Below, in pieces: positions 31,175-40,099 of a DNA stretch of 55,751 nucleotides. Positions within the stretch are counted from its first letter, which is position 1. Each line of letters opens with the position of its first letter. A program made the translations under genes and the position numbers. Under the pieces are notes generated by a model. The model saw only the letters and a list, made by a program, of their open reading frames with translations. It had not been told where the DNA came from and ran no database searches. The stretch is taken from the NCBI GenBank assembly GCA_002310095.1, contig DBYH01000016.1:1-55751 (forward strand), in the 5' to 3' direction. Origin of the DNA: Firmicutes bacterium UBA1191. GTDB taxonomy: Bacteria > Bacillota > Clostridia > Peptostreptococcales > Anaerovoracaceae.

Positions 31175-32068
31175 TTATTTAATGATTACGCAGCTTCCGT
31201 GAAGGTCTCCCAGAGGCACCATCTTCAGCGGAGCTTCTCCCTCTGAAACGATTTTCCTCTCGTAGTCTCTCACCGCCTGTCGCACTCCTCTGAAGCGCGT
31301 GTTGCTGAAATTTCCGACGATCATTATCCCGCCTTCATTAATGCGCGGATAGAAGAATTCCATTCCCGCAAAGGCAGGCTCGTAGAGACCGGGATCCATG
31401 CTCACAAAAGCGAATTTCTTATTCTCCAGTCCCTCCGACGTTTCCGGGAAATGCCCCTTCCTGATGTGGCACTTGATAGGGTTTATCATGCGGCAAAGCA
31501 CATCTCCTACCGATGTGTCCGAGAATTCCCCGGCTTCCGCGTTCGACAGGGCGTAGGCTCTCTCTGTGACCAGGTCCGCCTCGTCGAATCCCTCAAAGGT
31601 ATCGAAGAGATACAGATCTCTTTCCGGCATAAGTTCGTTGATCTGCCAGGCCAGATCGCCTCTGTAAACGCCAACCTCCGCGGCGTCTCCCTGAACGTCG
31701 GTCAGGCGTTCGGCAAGATCCCTCAGACAGCGGCTCCTTATGTCAAAGTCTTCGTTTATGTCGTGAAGCTGCACGATGTCTCCGTAGAATCTGCACACCT
31801 TCAGCTGCTCGGCTATGGCTCTCGCTCTCTCCTTGTCCAGAGCACTGATAAGAAACTCATCAGGCTTCAGTTCCACGGCTGTCTGAACGGAAAATACAGG
31901 CATCCTTCCATCCGATGAATCCCAATGCTTCGGCATGCTGCCGTCCGGCTCCGTCCATGTGTCGGGATCGTTATCCGCATACCCGAGGAATTCCACCCTG
32001 TTCGGATTCATGAGTCGCGCCGCGGCTTTTCCCGTTGCTCCTGCTCCTGCGATTACTATCTTTTTCAT
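31175..32068 (-). CDS. Rossmann domain fused to TylF/MycF-type methyltransferase
   Basis: A 297-residue two-part protein. Residues 1-~95 are a dinucleotide-fold segment (KIVIAGAGATGKAAARLM, then FLGYADND) like the N-terminus of PglD-type sugar acetyltransferases. Residues ~110-297 resemble macrocin O-methyltransferase TylF (DAAEVGVYRGDLAWQINEL, LYLFDTFEGFDEAD, GGIMIVGNFSN). It may modify a polysaccharide or glycolipid sugar. GAGGTG precedes the ATG. The remnant of a mobB-like gene lies directly upstream. Confidence 0.75.
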   Translation of the reverse strand: MKKIVIAGAGATGKAAARLMNPNRVEFLGYADNDPDTWTEPDGSMPKHWDSSDGRMPVFSVQTAVELKPDEFLISALDKERARAIAEQLKVCRFYGDIVQLHDINEDFDIRSRCLRDLAERLTDVQGDAAEVGVYRGDLAWQINELMPERDLYLFDTFEGFDEADLVTERAYALSNAEAGEFSDTSVGDVLCRMINPIKCHIRKGHFPETSEGLENKKFAFVSMDPGLYEPAFAGMEFFYPRINEGGIMIVGNFSNTRFRGVRQAVRDYERKIVSEGEAPLKMVPLGDLHGSCVIIK

Positions 32069-32069
32069 A

Positions 32070-32211
32070 TCACACCTCTTCGCATTTTTCTTCCAAGAGA
32101 TTCACCAGCTTACCGACATCCGTCACCGCGCCTGCACAGCTCTTCGATTATGGCCGTAACAGTCGTGGTCTTTCCGGTTTTCTTTCTTCCCTGAATGTTG
32201 ATGACTTTCAT
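32070..32211 (-). pseudogene. remnant of a MobB-like P-loop GTPase gene
   Basis: From a good start (GAGGTGAA before ATG at 32211) the frame reads MKVINIQGRKKTGKTTTV with a clear Walker A (GRKKTGKTT), then AIIEELCRRG. It hits a stop after 33 codons. After a frame change the sequence continues TDVGKLVNLLEEKCEEV and stops at 32070, which resembles a family C-terminus. The middle ~120 codons are gone. MobB assists molybdopterin guanine dinucleotide formation, so this is probably a decayed molybdenum cofactor gene. Confidence 0.65.
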
Positions 32212-32228
32212 TTCACCTCAACCTGATT

Positions 32229-32744
32229 TCAAGTGATATCCTTATACTCAAATTCCAGCACTTTCGCAAGCTCCGACGGCGCAGTCTCGATCTGCTGGCC
32301 TATCCTTCCCGCGCTGAACATTATGGTTTCCTTGTCTTCGGCGCTGCTGTCAATAATGGTCCGCAGCTGCTTCTTCATACCTAAAGGAGAGCATCCCCCG
32401 TGCACGTATCCCGTCAGAGGCAGAAGCTCCTTTTGCTTTATCATGCTTATGCTCTTCTCACCCACGGCCGCAGCCGCCTTCTTCAGGTCCAGCTCCGCAG
32501 CAACGGGAACGACGAAAACATAGTGCTCCCTGACACGTTCGCCATTGCCTTTGCTTACCGTGCCGGCGCCTTCGGCCACCAGCGTCTTGAATGTACGTGC
32601 CGGATCCTGTCCCAGGACCGCCGCGACTTCGACGCCGCTTATGGCTCCCGTCGACTCATAATCGTGGGTTATATAGGACACGCCATGTTGATCGAGGATC
32701 CGCATGGCGTTTGTCTTTTTTGCACTCTTATTCTTTTTGCTCAT
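32229..32744 (-). CDS. ybaK: YbaK/EbsC-family Cys-tRNA(Pro) deacylase
   Basis: A 171-residue trans-editing protein that hydrolyses mischarged Cys-tRNAPro. Seen: AMRILDQHGVSYITHDYE, VAAVLGQDPARTFKTLVAEG, and YVHGGCSPLGMKKQLRTIID, which carries the conserved GGxSPxG-like element with Cys in the variable position. Length is typical. It is 3 bp after the NlpC/P60 gene. Confidence 0.92.
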   Translation of the reverse strand: MSKKNKSAKKTNAMRILDQHGVSYITHDYESTGAISGVEVAAVLGQDPARTFKTLVAEGAGTVSKGNGERVREHYVFVVPVAAELDLKKAAAAVGEKSISMIKQKELLPLTGYVHGGCSPLGMKKQLRTIIDSSAEDKETIMFSAGRIGQQIETAPSELAKVLEFEYKDIT

Positions 32745-32747
32745 TAT

Positions 32748-33785
32748 TTACTCTACAGTCTGATCCACGAATCTTCTTATGGTCAGAATCCTTCCCGGCG
32801 CGTATACGCTGCTGACGCAGATGCCCGCGCGTGAATTGTAGGCGTGGACGATTTTGCCGTCGCCCATGTACATTGCGTAGTGACCAGGATAGTATACTAC
32901 GTCGCCAGGCTTGGCCTCGGCAAGGCATACGCCTTTGCCCATTTTGTAGAATCCAAGTCTCGGAACATTGTAACCGAAGTGGCGGTATACGGAATAAATG
33001 AATCCCGAGCAGTCTGTTCCGTTGGTCAGGCTCGTTCCGCCGTATCTGTACGGATTGCCTACGAAGTGGAGTCCGTAGTTGACCATGTTCTGGCCGTTGT
33101 CTTCGCCGAGGATCGAACCGCTGTAGTCCCTCCAGGCTGTATCGGCAGGTCTGGCCTTGGTGCCAAGATAAACGACTCTGTCCACAGGATTCTCAGTGAC
33201 CTTCTCAGCTACAGGTTTCGAATCTGTCTCTTCACCGTTGACGATGGTCACCTCGTTGGTCACGATCTTCTTGCCGGCTTCACCTTCGCTCTTGAGTTCC
33301 TTGTTGCCCGCGAAAAGATTGTCCGTTTCTTCGTAGACCGTTTCCGGTTCAACCTTCTTCGTAACGTCAACATCCGTCTTGGTCGTTACGTGCATCATCG
33401 GATTATCCGTCGCGTTGCTCTGGAGAACCTTCTCCACGGCCTCCTCCTCGGTGAGCACCCTAGGAGGCTTGACTCCTACGAAGAGAGTCTTGTCCTCGAT
33501 CTTGAGCTGCTCTTCGATCTGGAGAGAATCCAGGTCTCCGTCTTCAGCAACGTAGCTTTCCATTACGCTGCGGATGACGTCGCCCGCGATCTCCTCGTTC
33601 TCAACGATAAAGAGTTCCTCGCCGTCAGCGGAAACGATGCACGGGTCGGCGACCTTCGTGCCGTCAGCGTATACGGCGTAAGGTTTAACGATAAGGTTGA
33701 AAACGATAGCTCCCGCCACTGCAAAAGCAAGTGCAATGCAGAGCGCTATGTACATTTTCTTGTATTCTCTGATATTGTCCAGCAT
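32748..33785 (-). CDS. membrane-anchored G5 and NlpC/P60 cell-wall hydrolase
   Basis: A 345-residue exported protein: N-terminal membrane anchor (MYIALCIALAFAVAGAIVF), a linker region, and a G5-like domain near residues 150-215 (ETVYEETDNLFAGNKELKSEGEAG..., VTIVNGEETDS). The C-terminal NlpC/P60 endopeptidase has catalytic Cys in NGTDCSGFIYSVY and His in PGHYAMYMG and KIVHAYN. It should cut peptidoglycan stem peptides. The frame starts 14 bp after serS. Confidence 0.9.
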   Translation of the reverse strand: MLDNIREYKKMYIALCIALAFAVAGAIVFNLIVKPYAVYADGTKVADPCIVSADGEELFIVENEEIAGDVIRSVMESYVAEDGDLDSLQIEEQLKIEDKTLFVGVKPPRVLTEEEAVEKVLQSNATDNPMMHVTTKTDVDVTKKVEPETVYEETDNLFAGNKELKSEGEAGKKIVTNEVTIVNGEETDSKPVAEKVTENPVDRVVYLGTKARPADTAWRDYSGSILGEDNGQNMVNYGLHFVGNPYRYGGTSLTNGTDCSGFIYSVYRHFGYNVPRLGFYKMGKGVCLAEAKPGDVVYYPGHYAMYMGDGKIVHAYNSRAGICVSSVYAPGRILTIRRFVDQTVE

Positions 33786-33798
33786 AAGAAACCGCCTT

Positions 33799-35076
33799 CT
33801 ATTTTCTGGTTATTCTGTCGGTTCCCATATACCCTCTAAGCGCCTCAGGGATCACCACTGATCCGTCGGCCTGCTGATAATTCTCAAGGATCGCGGCGAC
33901 TGTTCTGCCTACTGCCAGTCCGCTTCCGTTGAGTGTATGTACGAATTCAGGCTTGCCCTTTTCTTCAGGCCTGAATCTGATGTTCGCTCTTCTCGCCTGG
34001 AAGTCCTCGAAGTTTGAGCACGATGAGATCTCCACGTATCTGCCGTAGCTCGGCATCCAGACTTCCACGTCGTATGTCATGGCTGAAGAGAATCCCAGAT
34101 CTCCTGTGGATAGCCTTACGACCCTGAACGGAATGTCCAGCTTTCTGAGCACTTCTTCCGCGTTATCGGTAAGGGACTCGAGTTCCGCGTAGGAATCCTC
34201 AGGCCTTACGAACTTGACCATCTCCACCTTCTGGAACTGATGCTGACGGATCAGGCCTCTGGTGTCGCGTCCCGCGCTTCCCGCTTCAGCCCTGAAGCAA
34301 GGAGTGTACGCCGTGTGGTAAATCGGCAGCTGGTCCGCGCTCAGTATCTCGTTATCATAGAGATTCGTCACAGGCACTTCAGCCGTCGGAATCAGGAAGA
34401 AGTCCTTCTGAGGGATGTAGAACATGTCCTCCTCGAACTTCGGAAGCTGTCCCGTTCCCGTCATCGCCATTCTGTTGACCATGAACGGCGGCAGTATCTC
34501 CGTGTATCCGTGCTCTTCGGTGTGAAGGTCAAGCATGAAGTTGATGACCGCTCTCTCGAGACGTGCGCCCAGTCCCTTGTAGACGGTGAATCTGGCGCCG
34601 GCTATCTTGGCCGCTCTCTCGAAATCCAGAATGTCCAGGGCTTCGCCGATATCCCAGTGGGCCTTTTCCTCGAAGTCGAACTTTCTCGGCTCTCCCCATC
34701 TTCTTAGTTCAACGTTATCGCTGTCGTCCAGTCCTTCCTGAACGTCCTTGTACGGAGTGTTCGGTACTTCGAGGAGGGCTTCCTTCAGATTCGCCTCCGC
34801 CTCGCTCACCTGTCCGTCCAGTTCCTTGATGTCGTCGCTCAGCTTCTTCATCTCCGCCATGAGCTGGGTGGTGTCCTCACCGTTCTTCTTCATGACAGGA
34901 ATCTGCTTCGACTTGACCTTCTGCTCGTTCTTCATCTTCTCAACGGTGGCGAGTATCTCTCTTCTCTTGAGGTCGTACTCACGCACCTTGTCGATTCCGA
35001 AGTCGCCTTTACCTCTGGACTCGACGGCCTTCTTAACGCCTTCGTAGTCTTCTCTTATTCTCCTGATGTCAAGCAT
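33799..35076 (-). CDS. serS: seryl-tRNA synthetase
   Basis: Charges tRNASer. At 425 residues it has the N-terminal coiled-coil arm (residues ~30-100), class II motif 2 around FRAEAGSAGRDTRGLIRQHQFQKVE and motif 3 near NGSGLAVGRTVAAILENYQQ. No T-box or other leader is visible in the 21 bp after the glutamine synthetase gene, so it is probably read from upstream. Confidence 0.97.
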   Translation of the reverse strand: MLDIRRIREDYEGVKKAVESRGKGDFGIDKVREYDLKRREILATVEKMKNEQKVKSKQIPVMKKNGEDTTQLMAEMKKLSDDIKELDGQVSEAEANLKEALLEVPNTPYKDVQEGLDDSDNVELRRWGEPRKFDFEEKAHWDIGEALDILDFERAAKIAGARFTVYKGLGARLERAVINFMLDLHTEEHGYTEILPPFMVNRMAMTGTGQLPKFEEDMFYIPQKDFFLIPTAEVPVTNLYDNEILSADQLPIYHTAYTPCFRAEAGSAGRDTRGLIRQHQFQKVEMVKFVRPEDSYAELESLTDNAEEVLRKLDIPFRVVRLSTGDLGFSSAMTYDVEVWMPSYGRYVEISSCSNFEDFQARRANIRFRPEEKGKPEFVHTLNGSGLAVGRTVAAILENYQQADGSVVIPEALRGYMGTDRITRK

Positions 35077-35097
35077 TAGTAACCTCCGGGTTGTTTA

Positions 35098-37020
35098 TCA
35101 GAAAAGATTCTTTCTGTATTTAACGTAAAGGTCTCTCATCTCCTCGACCTTCTCCTGCATTTCGATCTGCAAATCTGATGCCTTTGCGTAATCTCCCGCC
35201 TCCAGGGCGTCGATTATGCGGGTCAGCAGACAGGTCTCGTCGAGAGTGTTCTTTCCGAGATAATTACGCATCCGTACGAACTCGCCCCAGTTCTGGCGGT
35301 CATAGTCCGCGAAATCATCGTCTTTGTGCGCTCTTCTGCAGTGGCGGAGCAGGTCCATTGTCTCAGGCACGATCCTGCCCGAAAGCTCCATTGCCCACTG
35401 TCCGAGCACCGCTTCCTTGTATGATGTGAGAGCCATCTCGGTCATGACGTCGTCCCTCTTGAATATTTCAAGCTTCTCAGGGTACTTGTCAAAGGCGCAC
35501 ATGTTCTCCCATACGGTCCTCGGCACTTCGCCGAAGAATCTGGTTCTCTCTTCTTCGGTGTAATCGTCGAACACGTTCAGCTCGCTCCTGTAGACTCTGT
35601 CCTTATCAAGATAGAAGTCCGGCTCGCCATAGGCCTTGGAAATGGACTTCTCCAGTTCCTCTGGAGTCATGCGGTGCTCGAGGGCTTCCTTTATGCCGTC
35701 GAGCATGGCCATGTATGAAGCCGCCAGAACAAGATAAGTGTTGCTCATCGGGTTCGGCGATCTCATCTCGAACCTTGTGGCCAGCGGGCTGTCGTACTCT
35801 CTTACCAGTCCCACCAGTACCGTCCTGTTACGGGACGGAACACGGGCGCTGTGTCCCAGCGATGTTACCACGCAGACAGGGGCCTCAAATCCCGGCTTCT
35901 GTCTGTTGAAAGCGTCGTTGGTCGAACTTACGAACGGATTGATCACGTCATAATTCTTCAGAAGGCCCATTAGCGCTCCGAAACCTACAGGACTCAGGAA
36001 CTGAGTGTCCAGGTCTGCCTTTGCAGGAGACAGCAGGTTTACTCTGCGCCCGTCCTTGAGATCCGCCGCGATGCCCATGTGAGTGTGCTCGCCGCTTCCC
36101 GCAACGCCTTCTATAGGCTTGGCCATGAACGTGACGTCCAGTCCGTATCTTCTGAATATATCTCTCACCACGTACTTGATGTGGTTCTCGTTATCGGCAG
36201 CCTGTACGGCCGTCGTGTACTTCCAGTCTATCTCCAGCTGCTCCATGACGTGGTCGTAGCGTCCGGAGTTTCCGAACTTGGCCTTTACGCCGCCTACTTC
36301 CTTGTGGCCCATTTCGACTTCGAAGCCGTATCTGTTCAGAACCTGCAGCACTTCCTCGAGGGCCGTCCTTACAGGTCCCGTAGTTCTCTTCCAGTACTGC
36401 TCCTTGAGCATCTGGGCTGTGGAGAGCTGCTCCCTGTCGGCGTCATCGTCAGGGGTCTTTACCCAAAACTCCAGTTCGGTGGCAGCCGTGACGTCCAGCC
36501 TCTCTATGTCGTCGACGCTGTCGATGTCCATGTAATCGAAGACGTATGGATTCTCGCGCAAAAGCTCCATGAGGTCTTCTTTGAAATTGAAGACGGCGTC
36601 ACGGAGTATGACTCTGGAGCCTACTCTGTCCGACTCGTTGTGGATCAGGCTGGATGGTATGCGGAGCGTGCCGATAGGCAGTCCCGTTTCGGAATCGGTG
36701 TAGTTGAAGTTGTGGTCAACGAACCAATTGACAGTCCTGTCAGGAATGATGTCCACCTTGCCGTTGTTCAGTTCGGCGATTTTAGGCAGCACAACAGAAG
36801 ACCCGTCTGTCTGAACTCCGTTCTTCAGGAACCCTTCAATGTCCTTCAGGAATTCTTCAACCGGGATCTTCTCATCCGTGTCATTTCCCCCTACGTCGAT
36901 ACCTACAACGGATATAAACTTAATCTCCGGGTGGGCCAGTAAGGCCCCCCGGATTTCTTCTTCGCTGTGATTAGCTGCAGGTATTGTGTAGAGCATTCTG
37001 TCAAAATCAAATTCCAGCAT
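35098..37020 (-). CDS. glnA: glutamine synthetase, large clostridial form
   Basis: Makes glutamine from glutamate and ammonia. At 640 residues it is much longer than GlnA-I (~450). The beta-grasp part contains FLKNGVQTDGSSVVL. The catalytic domain shows TAATELEFWV, GSGEHTHMGIA and VPSRNRTVLVG, with the Glu, His and Arg ligands of the family. A C-terminal helical extension (~150 residues, ends QIEMQEKVEEMRDLYVKYRKN) is typical of clostridial long forms. The extension may change regulation. Confidence 0.93.
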   Translation of the reverse strand: MLEFDFDRMLYTIPAANHSEEEIRGALLAHPEIKFISVVGIDVGGNDTDEKIPVEEFLKDIEGFLKNGVQTDGSSVVLPKIAELNNGKVDIIPDRTVNWFVDHNFNYTDSETGLPIGTLRIPSSLIHNESDRVGSRVILRDAVFNFKEDLMELLRENPYVFDYMDIDSVDDIERLDVTAATELEFWVKTPDDDADREQLSTAQMLKEQYWKRTTGPVRTALEEVLQVLNRYGFEVEMGHKEVGGVKAKFGNSGRYDHVMEQLEIDWKYTTAVQAADNENHIKYVVRDIFRRYGLDVTFMAKPIEGVAGSGEHTHMGIAADLKDGRRVNLLSPAKADLDTQFLSPVGFGALMGLLKNYDVINPFVSSTNDAFNRQKPGFEAPVCVVTSLGHSARVPSRNRTVLVGLVREYDSPLATRFEMRSPNPMSNTYLVLAASYMAMLDGIKEALEHRMTPEELEKSISKAYGEPDFYLDKDRVYRSELNVFDDYTEEERTRFFGEVPRTVWENMCAFDKYPEKLEIFKRDDVMTEMALTSYKEAVLGQWAMELSGRIVPETMDLLRHCRRAHKDDDFADYDRQNWGEFVRMRNYLGKNTLDETCLLTRIIDALEAGDYAKASDLQIEMQEKVEEMRDLYVKYRKNLF

Positions 37021-37073
37021 GTTCTATATATACTTTCTTACCTTATTCTAATTTCGTTTTCTGCCGGTCCGGC

Positions 37074-40000
37074 TTACTTGGCGAGTCTGTTCAGATACTT
37101 CTCAAGCTCGTCCATGTACTTGCCGTATCCTGCCCAGTCGCCCTTCTGCAGCGCTTCCTGAGCGTTGTCGTACGCGGCCTGAGCAGCTTCGATCAGCTCC
37201 TGAGTTGACATCTCTGCGGAGCCGCCGGAATCCTTGCCGGAGTCACCGGAATCAGCGTCCTCGCCGCCTTTGCTCTCGTGGGCGCTGCCCTCTCCGAACA
37301 TTTCGTTGAGAGCCTCTGCCAGAGTCGGCTCGTAAGCGATGTCGTCGCCGAATACTACGATAACTCTCTTGACTTCAGGAATACTGGAGTTCGTAGCTTC
37401 CAGATATACAGGCTCTACGTAGAGCAGTGAGTCTTCGATAGGAATTACGAAGAGGTTTCCTCTGCTGTACGTCGATCCGGATGAATTCCACAGTGAGAAC
37501 TCCTTGGAAATCTCTGTATTCTGGTCTATCTGAGCCTCGACCTGCATAGGTCCGTATACGATCTTGCTCTTCGGCATCTGGTAGAGTACCAGCTTACCGT
37601 ACTCATCGCCGTCATTTCTCGCAACGAGCAGACCCATCATGTTCTTCTTATCCTTCGGTGTGAACGGAATGGAGTTGACGAACTCAGCGCTTGCTTCGCC
37701 CGGCAGCTTCATGATGTAGTAGTTCGGCGTCATGGACTGCTCTTCTGTTCCGTAGATTTCACTGGCGATCTGCCACATGTCCTCGTTCTGATAGAATACC
37801 TTGACGTCATTCATATGATATCTCTGGTAGATCTGCGCCTGGATGTTCAGCAGTGTTCCCGGATATCTGATGTGAGCTCTGATTCCGTCAGGCATCTCCT
37901 CGAAATCCTTGAAGAGCTTCGGATATATCTTCTGGAATGTCTGCGCAATCGGATCAGTCTTGTCTACGATGTAGTAGTTCGTCTCACCAGTGTAAGCGTC
38001 GATAACGATCTTGACGGAGTTCCTCACATAGTCGACGTCGGTTTCCTTGCTGTACGGCTCCGAGTACGGATATCTGTTAGTTGCCGTGTAGGCGTCGATG
38101 ATCCAGTAGAGCTTTCCGTCCACGGTGATCATGTAAGGATCAGTATCGTAGTCGAGGTAAGGCATGATCTCATGTACTCTCTTCGAGATGTTTCTGTTGA
38201 TCATGATCTTAGAATCGCTGTTGATGTTTCCTGATACGAGCATCTTCAGTGACTTCTCTCTTACGGAGAACATGAATCTCGTCAGCAGGTTCATCTTGAT
38301 TCCGGCGTCCGCCTTGTACTGGCAGTACTTGTTGCTGTTGCCGTCAGGATAGTCGAATTCGTCCTCATCGGTGTTGACCAGTACGTAGTCGTTTGTCATC
38401 TCGCCGAAGTAAATCTCAGGTTCGGTGATCTGAACGTCCACAGCGGATTCAGGCGGAATATTCTTGATCAGCATATCCGGCTGTCCGCTGGCGGTAATCT
38501 TGTCTACTCTGGACAGGGTCGCGCCGTATCCGTGAGTATACTTCAGGTGCCTGTTCAGCCAGGTGTTGCTTATCTTTTCCTCGTTGATTTCTCTCGCAGA
38601 GAGGAAGGTCTGCGTGTAGTCCCCGTCTATTGTGTATCTGTCGACGTCTACGTCATAGAAGTCGTAGTACTGTCTCATAGTCTGGGTCTGGTTGTAGAAC
38701 TTCTTCGCCGGAGCATAGTCGTTTATTCTGATGTTTGAAATTGTTTCTTCGTTGTTCGCGATGTCCTTGCTGGTCAGGTCCTCCGACGCTTTGAAGGCCT
38801 TCATGTCTACACCGTCGAGTCCGTAGGCGTACTGGGTGTATTCTATGTTTCTTTCGAGATATTTGCTCTCCTTGTTGATTTCGTCAGGGGATACTATGAA
38901 GTTCTGGACAACAAGTCCAACTCCTGTTCCGAGCAGTCCCACGGCGATCATGATCACCGGAACAACCGCGGCAGGCTTGAACCTCTTCTTCGAGATGCCG
39001 TACGCCACTCCTATAGCCGCCAGGATCGAAAGTCCAATGAGTATGCGGTACATCCAGAGGGTTACGTTGACATCTGTGAATCCCGCGCCGTATACAGCGC
39101 CCGTGCTTCCAAAGAGCAGATCGAACTGCTTGAGCAGGAAGTATACGCCGACCATCAGGAAGAACAGTACGCCGACGATGATGAGCTGCTTCTCAGCGAT
39201 GTGCAGAATCATCTTGACGTTTCTGTTGTCAATCTGCTTCTTCTGCTTAGGAGCGCGTCTCTGAGGACGGTTTCCGAAGATTCCGCCGCCGCCCTGCTGG
39301 CCGCCGCGTCCGCCGCCCATGAACTGCTTGCTGAACTTTCCGAACATGTCATTGATCTCACTGAACGGATTGTCGTCGATAGGACGTCCGCCTTCTCCGC
39401 CTGTGTATCTGTCTTCTTCATATTCGTACTCGTCGCCGTCGTCGAACTCGTATTCCTCTTCAGGCTCTTCCTCAGGCTCCGTGTTCTCCTCGACAGTCTC
39501 GAAGATCCGCGGTGTTCTCACAGAAAGCAGCACTGAATAGTAGATGAATGTGAGTGCCGCAAAAGCAACAATCAGCAGTATGACTATCTCGTTGAGCTGC
39601 TCAATGAAGTTGAGCTTGAACACATAGAAGGATATGTCTATGTTGTAGAGCGGATCCTTTATGTCGAAGTCAGTGCTGTGGGTGAACTGCAGCGTCTGGA
39701 ACCACAGTCTTGTGACTGCGAAGTAAGTCGTTACAACGCCGAAGGCTCCCGCGAGACCCCAGGTGATCAGATTCAGCTTCTTGTTGTCCGGCAGTTCATC
39801 CGACTCGATCCTTTTAACGTACCCCTTCTTGATGAACTTGAGATACACGTAGGCCAGGAACGTAACGACAATGAACGTCGGTATTCCTATCTTGAGCTGA
39901 GTGAACAGTTTGGTCAGGAATACTGAAAGATAACTCAGATCCTTGAACCACATAAGGTCTGTCAGCCAGTTGATGAGGAGTACGAAGATCAGTATGATCA

Positions 40001-40076
40001 GAAGTATGATTATAATGATCCCTTTGACTCCGATTTTTTTCTTCTTGCCATTGGTATTGGTGTTAGTGTTCTCCAA
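37074..40076 (-). CDS. UPF0182 family membrane protein
   Basis: A 1000-residue protein of the UPF0182 family, widespread in Actinobacteria and Clostridia and of unknown function. It has about seven N-terminal membrane helices (first: GVKGIIIIILLIILIFVLLI). An acidic insert with a Gly-rich stretch follows (EEEPEEEYEFDDGDEYEYEE, GGGRGGQQGGGGIFG; residues ~200-275). The large extracellular domain (residues ~410-900) is followed by a helical tail. It follows the 932-residue coiled-coil gene, suggesting that they work in one envelope system. Confidence 0.93.
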   Translation of the reverse strand: MENTNTNTNGKKKKIGVKGIIIIILLIILIFVLLINWLTDLMWFKDLSYLSVFLTKLFTQLKIGIPTFIVVTFLAYVYLKFIKKGYVKRIESDELPDNKKLNLITWGLAGAFGVVTTYFAVTRLWFQTLQFTHSTDFDIKDPLYNIDISFYVFKLNFIEQLNEIVILLIVAFAALTFIYYSVLLSVRTPRIFETVEENTEPEEEPEEEYEFDDGDEYEYEEDRYTGGEGGRPIDDNPFSEINDMFGKFSKQFMGGGRGGQQGGGGIFGNRPQRRAPKQKKQIDNRNVKMILHIAEKQLIIVGVLFFLMVGVYFLLKQFDLLFGSTGAVYGAGFTDVNVTLWMYRILIGLSILAAIGVAYGISKKRFKPAAVVPVIMIAVGLLGTGVGLVVQNFIVSPDEINKESKYLERNIEYTQYAYGLDGVDMKAFKASEDLTSKDIANNEETISNIRINDYAPAKKFYNQTQTMRQYYDFYDVDVDRYTIDGDYTQTFLSAREINEEKISNTWLNRHLKYTHGYGATLSRVDKITASGQPDMLIKNIPPESAVDVQITEPEIYFGEMTNDYVLVNTDEDEFDYPDGNSNKYCQYKADAGIKMNLLTRFMFSVREKSLKMLVSGNINSDSKIMINRNISKRVHEIMPYLDYDTDPYMITVDGKLYWIIDAYTATNRYPYSEPYSKETDVDYVRNSVKIVIDAYTGETNYYIVDKTDPIAQTFQKIYPKLFKDFEEMPDGIRAHIRYPGTLLNIQAQIYQRYHMNDVKVFYQNEDMWQIASEIYGTEEQSMTPNYYIMKLPGEASAEFVNSIPFTPKDKKNMMGLLVARNDGDEYGKLVLYQMPKSKIVYGPMQVEAQIDQNTEISKEFSLWNSSGSTYSRGNLFVIPIEDSLLYVEPVYLEATNSSIPEVKRVIVVFGDDIAYEPTLAEALNEMFGEGSAHESKGGEDADSGDSGKDSGGSAEMSTQELIEAAQAAYDNAQEALQKGDWAGYGKYMDELEKYLNRLAK

Positions 40077-40099
40077 TTCTGTTAACCTCCTTGTAATGA

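Noticed and set aside
35077..35097. T-box leader before serS
   Set aside because: Only 21 bp separate it from the glutamine synthetase gene.
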